Below are positions 44,496 to 54,967 of a stretch of DNA of 64,000 nucleotides, in pieces. Both the position numbers and the translations under genes were made by a program. The stretch comes from Marinomonas ostreistagni. Its GTDB lineage: Bacteria > Pseudomonadota > Gammaproteobacteria > Pseudomonadales > Marinomonadaceae. The notes beneath the pieces were generated by a model that saw only the letters and a list, made by a program, of their open reading frames with translations, was not told the DNA's origin and searched no databases. The stretch spans positions 1 through 64,000 of the forward strand of contig NZ_JAEMUH010000006.1 of assembly GCF_016461785.1 (NCBI RefSeq). Reading direction: 5' to 3'. Within the stretch, counting starts at the first letter, position 1. Every line of letters begins with the position of its first letter.

Positions 44496-45480
44496 GCTTC
44501 AGTGGCCGTGGGTTTTACTGTTGTTACCTTTGCCAATCTTTATGCGGATGATAAATCAAAGCCAATCGTCATCACACACTACATATTGGCAGTACAACGA
44601 GCTTTTTAATACACATGAAAAGCCTCGCCTAAGACAATTATCCATCAGTTTACTTTTGCTTTATTTAGCTTGGTGTATATTGATAGCGGGGTTAAGCAGG
44701 CCCACATGGCTTGGAGAGCCTAACTATATCCCACCAACAGGTCGCGACCTCATGGTGGCTTTAGATCTCTCTGGAAGCATGCAAATACCTGACATGACTC
44801 TTAACGAACAACCTGCGGATCGACTTAGCGCAGCAAAAGAAGTGCTATCACAATTCATTCAAGCACGAAAAGGTGACCGGTTAGGTATCATTGTTTTTGG
44901 TAGTAAAGCTTACCTCCTAGCGCCACTTAGCTTTGATCTTGCAACCATTAACCAACTTGTCCAAGAGAGTCAAATTGGATTTGCTGGCGAGCAAACCGCC
45001 ATTGGTGAAGCCATTGGTTTGGGAATCAAACGGTTACAAGATATACCTGCAGAACAGAGAGTGCTCATTCTTATGACAGACGGTGCCAATACTGCCGGTA
45101 GAGTCAGCCCTCTTCAAGCCGCCAACTACGCAGCTAAACAAGGCGTTACTATTCATACAATTGGTATTGGTGCGGAGCAAATGGTTGTTCAAGGCTTCTT
45201 CGGACCAAAAGTGGTTAACCCATCTAGTGACTTAGATGAACCCCTATTAACGAATATTGCCGAATTGACTGGAGGGCAGTATTTCAGGGCTCGTAGCACA
45301 CAAGAGCTAAAGATGATTTATCAGCTGATTGAACAGCTTGAGCCAACCCCCTCCGAAGATGTATTTCAACGCCCTCAGACCTCACTGTTCCATTGGTTAG
45401 GACTTGCCTCTTTGTTTACATTAGGGATGAGCCTATTGAGTAGTGGTCGTCTTACACTGGCAGGGAAGCAGTCATCATGA
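44488..45480 (+). CDS. batA: BatA-like von Willebrand factor A membrane protein
   Basis: A 330-aa inner-membrane protein. It has N-terminal helices (about 4-18 and 52-70), a VWA domain with the MIDAS DLSGS at residues 93-97 (intact DxSxS) and a C-terminal helix (about 300-320). GTG start with AAGGAG at 7 nt. It overlaps the next gene by 4 bp (ATGA). The VWA domain would lie in the periplasm and bind a partner through a metal ion. Confidence 0.9.
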   Translation: MLELQWPWVLLLLPLPIFMRMINQSQSSSHTTYWQYNELFNTHEKPRLRQLSISLLLLYLAWCILIAGLSRPTWLGEPNYIPPTGRDLMVALDLSGSMQIPDMTLNEQPADRLSAAKEVLSQFIQARKGDRLGIIVFGSKAYLLAPLSFDLATINQLVQESQIGFAGEQTAIGEAIGLGIKRLQDIPAEQRVLILMTDGANTAGRVSPLQAANYAAKQGVTIHTIGIGAEQMVVQGFFGPKVVNPSSDLDEPLLTNIAELTGGQYFRARSTQELKMIYQLIEQLEPTPSEDVFQRPQTSLFHWLGLASLFTLGMSLLSSGRLTLAGKQSS

Positions 45481-47180
45481 CCCTGTTTGAGCTAGTACAT
45501 TTTAATCGCCCAATTTGGCTACTTTTAGTACCAATACTATGGCTTAGCTACCTGTTACTCGGCTTTAAGCCTAAATCCTCTCAGCTAAAGCACAAGGTTG
45601 CCTCTCATCTGATTCCCTTTATAGTTGAAACACCTTCTTCTAAACGCTATTTCCACTGGCTTGGTTTAGTCTCTGCCAGCTTTTTTGTAATTGGCATTGC
45701 CGGCATTAGCTTTCAGAAAACTGAAACCGAACTGTATGTAGCGCAGCAAAAAACGGTCTTTATTTTTGATCAATCATTATCGATGTATGCAACCGACATT
45801 CGACCAAACCGCTTGACTAGGGCTAAGCAGATAGTGAGAGATATCCTCAACGCTGATCTCGAGGGCGATGTTGCTTTGGTTGCCTTTGCCGGAGATGCTT
45901 ATACCATCAGTCCTTTTACTCAAGATAAGCAAACCTTAACTCACTTCCTTGTTGCTCTTGAGCCAATCATTATGCCGCTATACGGCAGTAATTTAAAATC
46001 TGCCATTGAACAATCCCAAACACTCATAAGGTCGGCAACACCCTCATCAGTAAATCATTTTATTATTTTAACTGATGACATTAACGATGCAGATCGCATG
46101 GCGTTACAGCGAGCCAGCGAACAAGGTATTAAAATAGACTTAATTGGTATTGGCACTGAAGAAGGTGGGACCATGCTGCTGCCCGATGGACAGCGACTAA
46201 AAAAAGACGGAATCGACGCGATCGCTACCGCTCCGTTGTCAAAAATCAAAAACGCATCGCAATACTCTAATAGTCATTTCTATTTGCATACACTTGAGCG
46301 AAGTGAGATTGAAAATATTGTAAAAAGCACTGCCCCAAGTAATGCAGAACGATCACAGATATCTGGCCAAACATGGCAAGATCAAGGACACCTTTTCGCT
46401 GTACCTTTTCTAATTTGGCTATTACTGCAGTTTCGTCAAGGTTGGTTCATTGGCTTGTTTATATTTGCCCTACAACATCCAGCAACGAGTCATGCATCCC
46501 CATTAGATTGGTTTAAAACGCCAGATCAAAATGGACAAACCGCATTCAATAAAGGCCAATGGGAAACCGCGGCTAACTACTTTCAACAACCTCAATGGAA
46601 AGCTGCAAGCCTTTACGCAGGACAACGCTATGAAGATTCTGCTAAAGCACTTGAAAACATAGCCAGCAGTGCAAGTGATTATTATAACCTAGGAAATGCA
46701 TTAGCTTTGAGCCAAAAACTCGATGCAGCAATTACGGCCTACACAAAAGCATTAACACTCAAGCCCAACTTCAACGAAGCACAACAAAACCTAGACTATG
46801 TTAAGAAGGTTAAACAACAAAGTGAAAACAATAAGGCGCAAGACAATAGCCGTCAGCCTGATAGCAATAATTCCCAAAAGCAAGAGCCTCCTTCAGAAGC
46901 TCAAAACAGAACAAACCAAGAGCACACTAACAAAAATAAGCAAAAGCAAGACAACTCAATTCAAAAGCAGGATAATAAAACATCGACTCAAGCCAGCGAT
47001 ACAAATCAAGATATTGCAAACGAGCAAACTCAAAAAGAGCAACAACAAGCTCTTAATCAATGGCTTAGACAGATTCAAGACGACCCAGGTAACCTACTAA
47101 AGCGCAAGCTTTGGTATCTACATCAGGAAAGACGTCACGAGAACCGCTTTAATCAAGAAGAAGGGCAACAGCCATGGTAG
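45477..47180 (+). CDS. BatB/BatC fusion: VWA plus TPR membrane protein
   Basis: A 567-aa protein. N-terminal helices (about 12-30 and 60-78) and a VWA domain with MIDAS DQSLS (98-102) are followed by a helix pair near 310-330. A TPR region (about 370-440, DYYNLGNALALSQKLDAAI) matches BatC, then a Gln/Asn/Lys-rich low-complexity stretch (about 445-530). In some bacteria BatB and BatC are separate genes; here they are one. It overlaps batD by 7 bp. Confidence 0.88.
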   Translation: MTLFELVHFNRPIWLLLVPILWLSYLLLGFKPKSSQLKHKVASHLIPFIVETPSSKRYFHWLGLVSASFFVIGIAGISFQKTETELYVAQQKTVFIFDQSLSMYATDIRPNRLTRAKQIVRDILNADLEGDVALVAFAGDAYTISPFTQDKQTLTHFLVALEPIIMPLYGSNLKSAIEQSQTLIRSATPSSVNHFIILTDDINDADRMALQRASEQGIKIDLIGIGTEEGGTMLLPDGQRLKKDGIDAIATAPLSKIKNASQYSNSHFYLHTLERSEIENIVKSTAPSNAERSQISGQTWQDQGHLFAVPFLIWLLLQFRQGWFIGLFIFALQHPATSHASPLDWFKTPDQNGQTAFNKGQWETAANYFQQPQWKAASLYAGQRYEDSAKALENIASSASDYYNLGNALALSQKLDAAITAYTKALTLKPNFNEAQQNLDYVKKVKQQSENNKAQDNSRQPDSNNSQKQEPPSEAQNRTNQEHTNKNKQKQDNSIQKQDNKTSTQASDTNQDIANEQTQKEQQQALNQWLRQIQDDPGNLLKRKLWYLHQERRHENRFNQEEGQQPW

Positions 47181-49003
47181 CTAACCTTTACTTTCTACCA
47201 AGACCAATTATTACAGTATTATGTTTTCTCACAGCCCTTGCGTTCTCAAGTTTTTCTATCGCAGATCAAGTGACAGCAGCTCTTGATAAATCCATTATCA
47301 GTGAAAGCGAAGCCGTACAACTAACGATTCGTACTGACTTTGCAAACACAGCAAATGGACCTGACTTATCACCTTTAAAGCGCGATTTTGAGATAGTTAG
47401 TCGCACTCAAAATAGCCAATTCAGTTTTAATTTAGGTACCAACCAGGCCCTAAACTTCTGGGTAGTAACCTTAATGCCCAAAGCTGTTGGTAACTTCCAA
47501 ATTCCACCTATAAAAGTAGGTGAACTTCAGTCAGAGCCGCTTTATTTGGAAGTTAAACCTGCAAAACAAATGACGGACAAGCTGGGAAATCCACTCGTCA
47601 TGCTCAAGTTCAAAAGTGACATCACAGAACCTTACGTACAGCAGCAAGTTCTTGTTACGTTGGAGCTTTATACAGCTGTGCCACTACAAAGCGCAAACTT
47701 GACAACACCAAACCACCCTAGCCTCCTACTGGAACGACTATCAGATGATCAAATGCGCTACGAGGAAATTAATGGTACCTCTTACCAAGTGCTAACCAGA
47801 GAATATGTGGCCTTTCCTCAATTAAGCGGCCCAATTGAGTTAGTAAATCAAAGCGTAGAAGCGATGGTCAACACTCACACTGGCATTCATAAAGTAAGCA
47901 TCAAAAGCACTCCAATTTCATTAAATGTATTATCTATTCCTGCCTCTTATGGCAACAGTAACTGGCTTCCAACGAATGCTGTAACAGCACGATCAGTATT
48001 ATCAAACGGTGCAAGCAACCCGCGCATTGGTGACACATTATTCTGGGACATAGATATCACCGCTCAAGGTGTTTTAGGCGAACAACTGCCCGTTATCAGC
48101 TACCCAAGCAATCGCGCTTATAAGCTATACCCTGCTTCGCCTAATTACGAAACCAACAAAAATATTAATGGTGTGACAGGTCACGCATCGATGCGAATTG
48201 AAGTGGTACCAACTCAATCTGGTCCCTTGAAACTTCCTGACGTGCAAGTCACTTATTGGGACCCAATTACACGACAAACAAAAGTTGCAACAGCAAGCGC
48301 CGCAGTAGTGGACGTGGCCCCCCTACCAAATAACTCTAGTACAAATCAAAGCGACCCAACGAATCCGATTACGGATTCTGAGAGCACATTGAAACAAGAG
48401 ATTCCGCCTCAAAGTACTTCGGTTGCCCCGATTTCTTTAGCCAAGTCCAAGCAGCCGAATTCGACTCAAGAAAAAAGTATTGAGAGCCCTGAGCCCGTCG
48501 AGGTAATCATTACGACACCAAATAACTCATCGCCCCATTGGATGGCTATTGCCGCAGGAATCATTATGCTAATCGGTGGAATTGGTCTTGGGCTTTGGAT
48601 CATTTTAAAGCGTCGTAGCAGCTTCGTCGCAGATGCAGCAAGCAGCGTCCCAACTCTTCAAGAGTTCGCACCTTTGTCATCTGGAAATGAAGAGGCCGCT
48701 TATCAGCAGCTTATTAAAGGGTGTCGTCATAGTGACCTAAATACTTTACGCCTAAACTTGTTGGAATGGGCTCGACACCGTTGGGGAGATGATGCCATAC
48801 GAAGCGTCGATGACATTAAGCGTTTGACCGACACACCGCATTTAACGCAATTATTAATGGAAGCAGAGTTAGTCATGTACTCCTCTTCCGCTTCTTCTTA
48901 TTGGAATGGCGACGCTTTAGCTGACGCTCTTGAAGAATATGTAACAGGCCAAACAAAACCATCACAGGCCAGTCAACTAAAAACTCTATACCCTAATTTC
49001 TAG
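47174..49003 (+). CDS. batD: BatD family protein (oxygen tolerance)
   Basis: A 609-aa protein with a signal peptide (about 1-31, ending FSIA before DQVTAAL). A long periplasmic beta-sandwich part (VQLTIRTDFANTANGPDLSPL and several similar repeats) is followed by a low-complexity linker (about 385-450). A transmembrane helix (about 456-478, MAIAAGIIMLIGGIGLGLW) and a cytoplasmic helical tail close the protein. This is the BatD layout. It completes the MoxR-Bat complex, linked in other bacteria to oxygen or envelope-stress tolerance. Confidence 0.9.
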   Translation: MVANLYFLPRPIITVLCFLTALAFSSFSIADQVTAALDKSIISESEAVQLTIRTDFANTANGPDLSPLKRDFEIVSRTQNSQFSFNLGTNQALNFWVVTLMPKAVGNFQIPPIKVGELQSEPLYLEVKPAKQMTDKLGNPLVMLKFKSDITEPYVQQQVLVTLELYTAVPLQSANLTTPNHPSLLLERLSDDQMRYEEINGTSYQVLTREYVAFPQLSGPIELVNQSVEAMVNTHTGIHKVSIKSTPISLNVLSIPASYGNSNWLPTNAVTARSVLSNGASNPRIGDTLFWDIDITAQGVLGEQLPVISYPSNRAYKLYPASPNYETNKNINGVTGHASMRIEVVPTQSGPLKLPDVQVTYWDPITRQTKVATASAAVVDVAPLPNNSSTNQSDPTNPITDSESTLKQEIPPQSTSVAPISLAKSKQPNSTQEKSIESPEPVEVIITTPNNSSPHWMAIAAGIIMLIGGIGLGLWIILKRRSSFVADAASSVPTLQEFAPLSSGNEEAAYQQLIKGCRHSDLNTLRLNLLEWARHRWGDDAIRSVDDIKRLTDTPHLTQLLMEAELVMYSSSASSYWNGDALADALEEYVTGQTKPSQASQLKTLYPNF

Positions 49004-49022
49004 CCTAAGGAGCTCTTTAACT

Positions 49023-49949
49023 ATGACGCAGGTACACCAAACAGGCATTACTGCTGAAGCGTCCAGTGATGCATCTTTCATTGCTCTCAATGCTGTAGTT
49101 GGACAAGAAAAAAACTTAAGAGAAGCTCTTGCTTCTTTCCCTAAGTTAATCGAAGCAATACAGTCACAATTCCCTGACGCAGAGCTTCATGCAGCAATTG
49201 GCTTCTCGATTCATAGTTTTGAGCGCATAACACAATGCAAAGCACCTAAGCAGCTTACTCAATTCCCTTCACTTAGTGGTCCGCTACTGAGCGTAAAGGA
49301 TCAAGCATTTGATATGATGTGGCACATTCGCTCAAGCCGTCATGATGTGACGCACCAATTGGCCATGCAGTTATATAAAGCTGTTTCAGGTTACGTGACA
49401 CTAGAGCAACAAGTAAATTGCTTTAAATATTTAGACAACCGAGATTTCACTGGGTTTGTAGACGGAACTGAGAACCCTCAAGGAGATGACAGAGATGTTG
49501 TTGCACTCGTTTCTGATGATGAGCCCCAGTATCAAGGTGGTTCATACTTTAACTATATGAAGTTTGTCCATGATCTTTCTAAATGGGAGCAACAGGATCT
49601 AAAAGTCCAAGAGGACACCTATGGCCGAACCAAATACGACAATGAAGAATATGCCGGCGCAGACAAATCACCACATGCTCATACCAAGCGGACGTCATTA
49701 AAAGATGAAAATGGAAAATCATTAGAACTGCTGCGTCAAAGCATGCCATTTGGGGACTTATCAGAGCAAGGGCTTATCTTTGCAAGCTATTCTAAAACCC
49801 CTGACATTTTTAACTTGATGCTTAAAAGCATGGTAGAGGGCGATGAAGAAGGCAATGTCGATCATCTTATGCAATACACATCCGCCTCATATGGCAGCGT
49901 ATTTTATATGCCACCGATAAGTTTTTTTGATCAGCTCAAAAATAAATAA
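49023..49949 (+). CDS. Dyp-type haem peroxidase
   Basis: A 308-aa dye-decolorising peroxidase. The GXXDG motif is GFVDG (144-148; distal Asp147), the proximal haem ligand is probably His220 in SPHAHTKR, and the distal Arg falls in LLRQSMPFGDL. It has no Tat or Sec signal, so it is cytoplasmic (YfeX-like class). AAGGAG precedes the ATG. It follows batD at 19 bp, so it may be cotranscribed with the Bat operon, which fits an oxidative-stress role; the terminator comes only after it. Confidence 0.92.
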   Translation: MTQVHQTGITAEASSDASFIALNAVVGQEKNLREALASFPKLIEAIQSQFPDAELHAAIGFSIHSFERITQCKAPKQLTQFPSLSGPLLSVKDQAFDMMWHIRSSRHDVTHQLAMQLYKAVSGYVTLEQQVNCFKYLDNRDFTGFVDGTENPQGDDRDVVALVSDDEPQYQGGSYFNYMKFVHDLSKWEQQDLKVQEDTYGRTKYDNEEYAGADKSPHAHTKRTSLKDENGKSLELLRQSMPFGDLSEQGLIFASYSKTPDIFNLMLKSMVEGDEEGNVDHLMQYTSASYGSVFYMPPISFFDQLKNK

Positions 49950-49959
49950 GACGGTATAC

Positions 49960-49988
49960 AAAAAGACCACGCTATGCGTGGTCTTTTT
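49960..49988. terminator. Terminator after the Bat-Dyp operon
   Basis: AAAAAGACCACGC-TAT-GCGTGGTCTTTTT, a perfect 13-bp stem with a T-run. It lies between converging genes (Dyp peroxidase and ppiD) and probably serves both. Confidence 0.93.
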
Positions 49989-50007
49989 TTCACTCAAGGA
50001 AACAAAA

Positions 50008-51837
50008 CTAGTTTCTAACAATCTCTGCAGAGTTTGTTAGAAAGTTTTGCTGAGCTCGCAAGGCCATGGTTGTCAGCGTTTGTGACAAATAGTTTTCATA
50101 AATGTCTCTTTGAGACGCTTCAACCGTTTGATCGCCGAGTAAAACCTCGTTTAATCGAATCGCAACCACATCACCATTTGCAGCGGTCTCAACACCTGTA
50201 GAGGTTTTACCATCAACCGGATGAGGCAAACCGAAAGCTAGACTCGTCACTTCGTCTTGCCCACGCTCTGCTTGCATTACTGAAGACCAATCACCTTCTC
50301 CTGATGCTAACGACTGCTCCGCCAATTGATTTAATTTTTCTACTGCTTTCTCTTGAACAACAATAGAAGTAATCGCATCTTTCGCTTCATCAAAGGTTTG
50401 TTGAGCTTCAGCTTTATGATCATTAATATGAATCACCGCAACCTGTTCGTCACTTAATTCTATCAGATCACTGTTGTGACCGTCTTCCAAAACCGTTGGG
50501 CTGTATGCTGCGGCAATAATTGCTGGAGCAGAAGTAATATCATCTGAACCGCCGTCACGACCAAAGTAATCTGAAGTCAGAACAGCAACCCCATATTCTT
50601 TAGCAATAGCTGAAAGGTCATCGCTCGCATATGCTAGGTCCGTAATGGTTTCATGCTGATCCAGAAGCTTATCTTTTGCCTTTTCAGCAACCAAATCAGA
50701 CATCAATTCGTCACGCATATCTGCAAGTGATGGTGCTTCTGTTTTACTGACACTTTTCAGCTCAATTAGATGATAACCAAATTCAGTTTTCACCTCTTCA
50801 ACACTGCCCGGCTCCATAGAAAATAACGTATTTTCAAATGGCTCAACCATTATTCCGCGAGATACAAAACCTAAATCACCACCTGAATCTTTAGAACCTA
50901 AGTCATCAGAATACTTGGCAGCAAGATCTGCAAACGAATCACCACTATCCAATTTCGCCTTAATTTCAGCGATACGCGCTTGAGCTTCGTCTTCAGAGCG
51001 TGATGAAGTATCCACCAAGATGTGCGCTGCTTCACGCTCTTCTCCTTGGAAGCTCGCTACACGCGCTTGATAGGCTTCATTTAGTTCTGTATCAGAGACT
51101 TCGATTTGATCTTGAAGATCAGCTGTGGAGATCACAACATAATCAAGCTTCACTTGCTCTGGGGAAACAAAGCTTGTTTGATGATCGTCGTAATATGCTT
51201 GTAACGCCTCGTCATCGACTGTGACTTGCTCAGATGCATCCGCAAGAGAAAAACGGATGTAGTCGTAGCTACGCTTTTGATTTTGTAAAGCAACAATCTC
51301 ATCGACTTGACTAGGCAGAACAAATTCTGATCCTGCTAGCGCATTTCGTGTCTGCTGAATTAGCACGTCTTGCTTAATACGTTCTTTAAACGCTAAAGGC
51401 GTAAAACCAAGAGAGCGAATAAAGTTTAAGTATTTGTTCTGATCAAATTGCCCATCTGTTTGGAATTGCTCAGCCTGTAATAGGTAAGCATCTACCTGCG
51501 CATCTGACACACCTAAATTTAACTGCTCTGCCTGATTCATCATAACAGTACGTTGAATCAGTTCATCCAATGCACGTCGCTGTAAAGCATTCTCTTCAAG
51601 CATTGATGGGTCTATCTGACTTCCCATCATTGAAATAAGCTGACGACGCTGAGTTTCAGCAGATTGCAATAGCTGCGTACGCGTTATTTCTTTGCCGTCT
51701 ACCTCGGCAACCGTATCGGTCGATGTAAAGCTTTGCACTAATGCTTCAACGCCGAACAGAGCAAAAGTCACGATCACAACACCAATAATGACCTTAACGA
51801 TAATGCCTTGTGACTTATCTCTAATATCCTGGAGCAT
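50008..51837 (-). CDS. ppiD: Periplasmic folding chaperone PpiD
   Basis: A 609-aa inner-membrane-anchored chaperone for proteins leaving the Sec translocon. The helix at about 15-34 (VKVIIGVVIVTFALFGVEAL) is followed by a SurA-like N domain, a parvulin domain (about 260-365, AAHILVDT and FADLAAKYSDD) and a C-terminal domain. In the E. coli protein the parvulin domain is inactive; this one keeps the GGDLGFVSRGIMVEPFE segment. Last gene of the lon-hupB-ppiD block, with tRNA-Asp between it and hupB. Confidence 0.94.
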   Translation of the reverse strand: MLQDIRDKSQGIIVKVIIGVVIVTFALFGVEALVQSFTSTDTVAEVDGKEITRTQLLQSAETQRRQLISMMGSQIDPSMLEENALQRRALDELIQRTVMMNQAEQLNLGVSDAQVDAYLLQAEQFQTDGQFDQNKYLNFIRSLGFTPLAFKERIKQDVLIQQTRNALAGSEFVLPSQVDEIVALQNQKRSYDYIRFSLADASEQVTVDDEALQAYYDDHQTSFVSPEQVKLDYVVISTADLQDQIEVSDTELNEAYQARVASFQGEEREAAHILVDTSSRSEDEAQARIAEIKAKLDSGDSFADLAAKYSDDLGSKDSGGDLGFVSRGIMVEPFENTLFSMEPGSVEEVKTEFGYHLIELKSVSKTEAPSLADMRDELMSDLVAEKAKDKLLDQHETITDLAYASDDLSAIAKEYGVAVLTSDYFGRDGGSDDITSAPAIIAAAYSPTVLEDGHNSDLIELSDEQVAVIHINDHKAEAQQTFDEAKDAITSIVVQEKAVEKLNQLAEQSLASGEGDWSSVMQAERGQDEVTSLAFGLPHPVDGKTSTGVETAANGDVVAIRLNEVLLGDQTVEASQRDIYENYLSQTLTTMALRAQQNFLTNSAEIVRN

Positions 51838-51913
51838 CTTGCCTCCACCTTAAAAACTATTATCTGTAAACAAAAAAGGTGCATTCCGCTGGGAACACAC
51901 CTCTTTGCTCTAA

Positions 51914-51990
51914 TGGCGGAACGGACGGGACTCGAACCCGCGACCCCCTGCGTGACAGGCAGGTATTCTAACCAACTGAACTACCGCTCC
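51914..51990 (-). tRNA. tRNA-Asp (anticodon GTC)
   Basis: 77 nt including the encoded CCA. The acceptor stem is GGAGCGG/CCGTTCC, the anticodon loop CTGTCAC (GTC) sits on a CCTGC/GCAGG stem, and the T-loop is GGTTCGAGTCC. Located between hupB and ppiD. Confidence 0.97.
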
Positions 51991-51997
51991 AAATTCA

Positions 51998-52270
51998 TTA
52001 GTTCACTGCGTCTTTAAGGCCTTTACCTGCTTTAAAGCTAGGTACCTTAGCAGCACTGATCTGGATTTCTTCGCCAGTTTGAGGATTACGACCAGTACGT
52101 GCCGCACGCTCTTTTACTGAAAAAGTACCAAAACCAACTAAAGTTACTTGGTCGCCTTTTGCTAGCGCTTCTTCGATTGCAGTCAAAGTCGCATCTAGTG
52201 CATTACTTGCAGCAGCTTTAGACAAGTCTGCGGACGTGGCAATAGCATCAATTAATTCTGATTTATTCAC
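51998..52270 (-). CDS. hupB: DNA-binding protein HU-beta
   Basis: A 90-aa histone-like nucleoid protein. It starts [11 protein letters not shown], has the dimer-forming helices and the DNA-binding arm [20 protein letters not shown], and ends [12 protein letters not shown]. The place directly downstream of lon is the conserved position of hupB. Confidence 0.97.
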   Translation of the reverse strand: MNKSELIDAIATSADLSKAAASNALDATLTAIEEALAKGDQVTLVGFGTFSVKERAARTGRNPQTGEEIQISAAKVPSFKAGKGLKDAVN

Positions 52271-52390
52271 GTTCTACCCCTTCAGTATTATCGTGGTTCC
52301 TTAGATTTTTAATTCGACCAAAAGTAACGGTCGGATTTAGATGAGCATTTATACAAGCCTATCTTAGGCCCTGTCAACACAGGGTTTGGC

Positions 52391-54784
52391 CTAATGATGA
52401 CTCACAGATTCTTGTTCATCAACAGTTTTTTCCTTTCCCGACACAGATTCTTCACTTTTTGGTGAAGGAACATACTCTAATGCCACATCTAACACCTCAT
52501 CGATCCATTTTACAGGAATAATTTCAAGATCAGACTTAATGTTATCTGGAATTTCTTTCAGGTCTCGAGTGTTCTCCTGAGGAATAAGTACGGTTTTAAT
52601 CCCACCACGGTGAGCCGCCAGAAGCTTCTCTTTTAAGCCACCGATAGGTAGAACCTCTCCACGTAGCGTAATCTCACCTGTCATGGCCACAGAGGCTTTC
52701 ACAGGCACTTTAGCGAGTACGGAGACAATAGCAGTACACATTGCAATACCAGCACTTGGCCCATCTTTAGGTGTCGCACCTTCGGGAACGTGTAAATGAA
52801 GATCTATTTTCTCATGAAAATCTTCATCAATACCTAAACCAACCGCTCTGCTACGGACAACAGTTAATGCCGCTTGAATAGATTCCTGCATCACATCACC
52901 AAGTGAGCCCGTTTTCACATGACGGCCTTTACCTGGAACTCCAGCAGCTTCAATGGTCAGCAATTCGCCACCAACTGACGTCCAAGCAAGCCCCGTTACT
53001 TGTCCGATTTGGTTATTCTCTTCGGCTTTTCCGTAGCTAAATTTATGCACGCCACAGTATTCCTCTAAATTCTCAGAGGAAACTTTTACAGCATCTTTAC
53101 TTTTCTTAAGCGCTTGCTCTTTCACAACACGACGGCAAACTTTGCTGATTTCACGCTCAAGACCACGGACACCCGCTTCTTTTGTGTAGTAGCGAATAAT
53201 ATCCATCAAAGCCTCATCAGAAACTTCAATTTCTGACGCTTTCAAGCCACTAAGCTTGACTTGCTTAGGTAACAAGTAACGCTTCGCAATGTTTAACTTT
53301 TCGTCTTCGGTGTAACCAGGAATACGAATAATCTCCATACGATCCACCAATGGGCCAGGAATATTCATACTGTTTGACGTACAAATAAACATCACATCCG
53401 AAAGATCGTAATCCACTTCTAGATAGTGATCACTGAACGTATGGTTTTGCTCTGGATCTAACACCTCGAGAAGTGCCGATGCTGGATCGCCTCGTTGATC
53501 CATACCCATTTTGTCAATTTCATCTAGCAGGAACAGTGGGTTCTTTACTTTAACTTTTGCAAGCTTTTGAAGCAGCTTACCAGGCATTGAACCGATGTAA
53601 GTACGGCGGTGACCACGAATCTCTGATTCATCACGAACGCCACCTAATGCCATGCGTACATATTTTCGGTTGACCGCACGTGCAATAGACTGCCCAAGCG
53701 ATGTTTTACCCACACCCGGTGGCCCAACCAAGCAAAGGACAGGACCTTTCACCTTCTTCACACGCTGCTGAACAGCTAGAAACTCTAAAATACGATCTTT
53801 AACATCCTGAAGACCAAAATGATCTTCATTAAGCACTTTCTCGGCATACGCTAAATCATTACGTACTTTTGAGCGCTTTGACCAAGGCAATGAAACCAAC
53901 CAATCGATATAACCACGAACCACCGTTGCTTCAGCAGACATAGGCGACATCATTTTTAGTTTCTTTAACTCAGCTTCTGCTTTTTCAGTCGCTTCAGGAG
54001 TCATTTTGGCTTCAGTGATTTTCTCTTGCAGCAAATCTAATTCATTACTGCCTTCATCCATATCACCTAGCTCTTTCTGAATCGCTTTCATTTGCTCATT
54101 CAGATAGTACTCACGCTGACTTTTCTCCATTTGTTTTTTAACGCGGCTACGAATATTCTTTTCAAGATGAGCAATATCTAATTCCCCATCCATAAGCCCC
54201 ATTAAATGCTCACCACGCTCAATAAGTGAATTCAACTCCAGCGCACGTTGCTTATCCTCAAGCTTCAGGCTCATGTGACCAGCAATGGAGTCGATCAATT
54301 TAGACAAGTCATCAATAGACTTAAGCGACGTTACCACTTCACTTGGAATACGCTTACTACCGGCAACATATTCGTCAAGTTGTTTAATCAAAGCGTTACG
54401 GATCGCAGGATATTCCGACTCATCGTCCTGGGCTTCCGCCGCCTCTTCAATGGATGCAGAAACCCACTCATCCCCCTCCTCTAAGCTTTGAAGGGCTGCG
54501 CGGTATTGACCTTCAACTAAAACCTTAACAGTACCATCTGGCAGGCGTAATAATTGAATTACTTTTGCAACCGTACCGATTGTATATAAATCATCACGCT
54601 TGGGATCATCTTTAGAAGCATCTTGTTGCGCTACCAAAAATACTAATTTATCGCCATCCATAGCCGACTCTAGAGCAGCTATGGATTTTTTTCGCCCGAC
54701 AAAAAGAGGCAGTACCATATGCGGATACACGACGACATCGCGCAAAGGGAGCATTGGTAAAAATTTAGAATCTGATTCAGACAT
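52391..54784 (-). CDS. lon: ATP-dependent protease Lon
   Basis: A 797-aa soluble protease degrading damaged and regulatory proteins. The N-terminal substrate domain starts [20 protein letters not shown]; the AAA+ part has Walker [10 protein letters not shown] and [10 protein letters not shown]. The protease domain has the catalytic Ser in [10 protein letters not shown] and Lys in [16 protein letters not shown] at 5 nt supports the ATG at 54784 rather than 54796. Lies between clpX and hupB, as in enterobacteria. No clear heat-shock (sigma-32) promoter was identified. Confidence 0.97.
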   Translation of the reverse strand: MSESDSKFLPMLPLRDVVVYPHMVLPLFVGRKKSIAALESAMDGDKLVFLVAQQDASKDDPKRDDLYTIGTVAKVIQLLRLPDGTVKVLVEGQYRAALQSLEEGDEWVSASIEEAAEAQDDESEYPAIRNALIKQLDEYVAGSKRIPSEVVTSLKSIDDLSKLIDSIAGHMSLKLEDKQRALELNSLIERGEHLMGLMDGELDIAHLEKNIRSRVKKQMEKSQREYYLNEQMKAIQKELGDMDEGSNELDLLQEKITEAKMTPEATEKAEAELKKLKMMSPMSAEATVVRGYIDWLVSLPWSKRSKVRNDLAYAEKVLNEDHFGLQDVKDRILEFLAVQQRVKKVKGPVLCLVGPPGVGKTSLGQSIARAVNRKYVRMALGGVRDESEIRGHRRTYIGSMPGKLLQKLAKVKVKNPLFLLDEIDKMGMDQRGDPASALLEVLDPEQNHTFSDHYLEVDYDLSDVMFICTSNSMNIPGPLVDRMEIIRIPGYTEDEKLNIAKRYLLPKQVKLSGLKASEIEVSDEALMDIIRYYTKEAGVRGLEREISKVCRRVVKEQALKKSKDAVKVSSENLEEYCGVHKFSYGKAEENNQIGQVTGLAWTSVGGELLTIEAAGVPGKGRHVKTGSLGDVMQESIQAALTVVRSRAVGLGIDEDFHEKIDLHLHVPEGATPKDGPSAGIAMCTAIVSVLAKVPVKASVAMTGEITLRGEVLPIGGLKEKLLAAHRGGIKTVLIPQENTRDLKEIPDNIKSDLEIIPVKWIDEVLDVALEYVPSPKSEESVSGKEKTVDEQESVSHH

Positions 54785-54927
54785 AATTACTTCCAACTGA
54801 ACATCAATGAACTCTGCAATGATGTGTGATTTAACTGGTATACAGTAGAGATAAGGTCAACGAACTTAAAATACAAGCATTTATAAGAAGGGAATTAAAA
54901 AGAAAAACTAAAGTTTTGAAGAGTATG

Positions 54928-54953
54928 TCGCTTGGGTGAGGCCACCCAAGCGA
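54928..54953 (-). terminator. Hairpin between clpX and lon
   Basis: TCGCTTGGGTG-AGGC-CACCCAAGCGA, a perfect 11-bp stem 15 bp after the clpX stop. No strong T-run follows on the minus strand, so read-through into lon may be partial. Confidence 0.6.
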
Positions 54954-54967
54954 AGAACGGATTAAAA

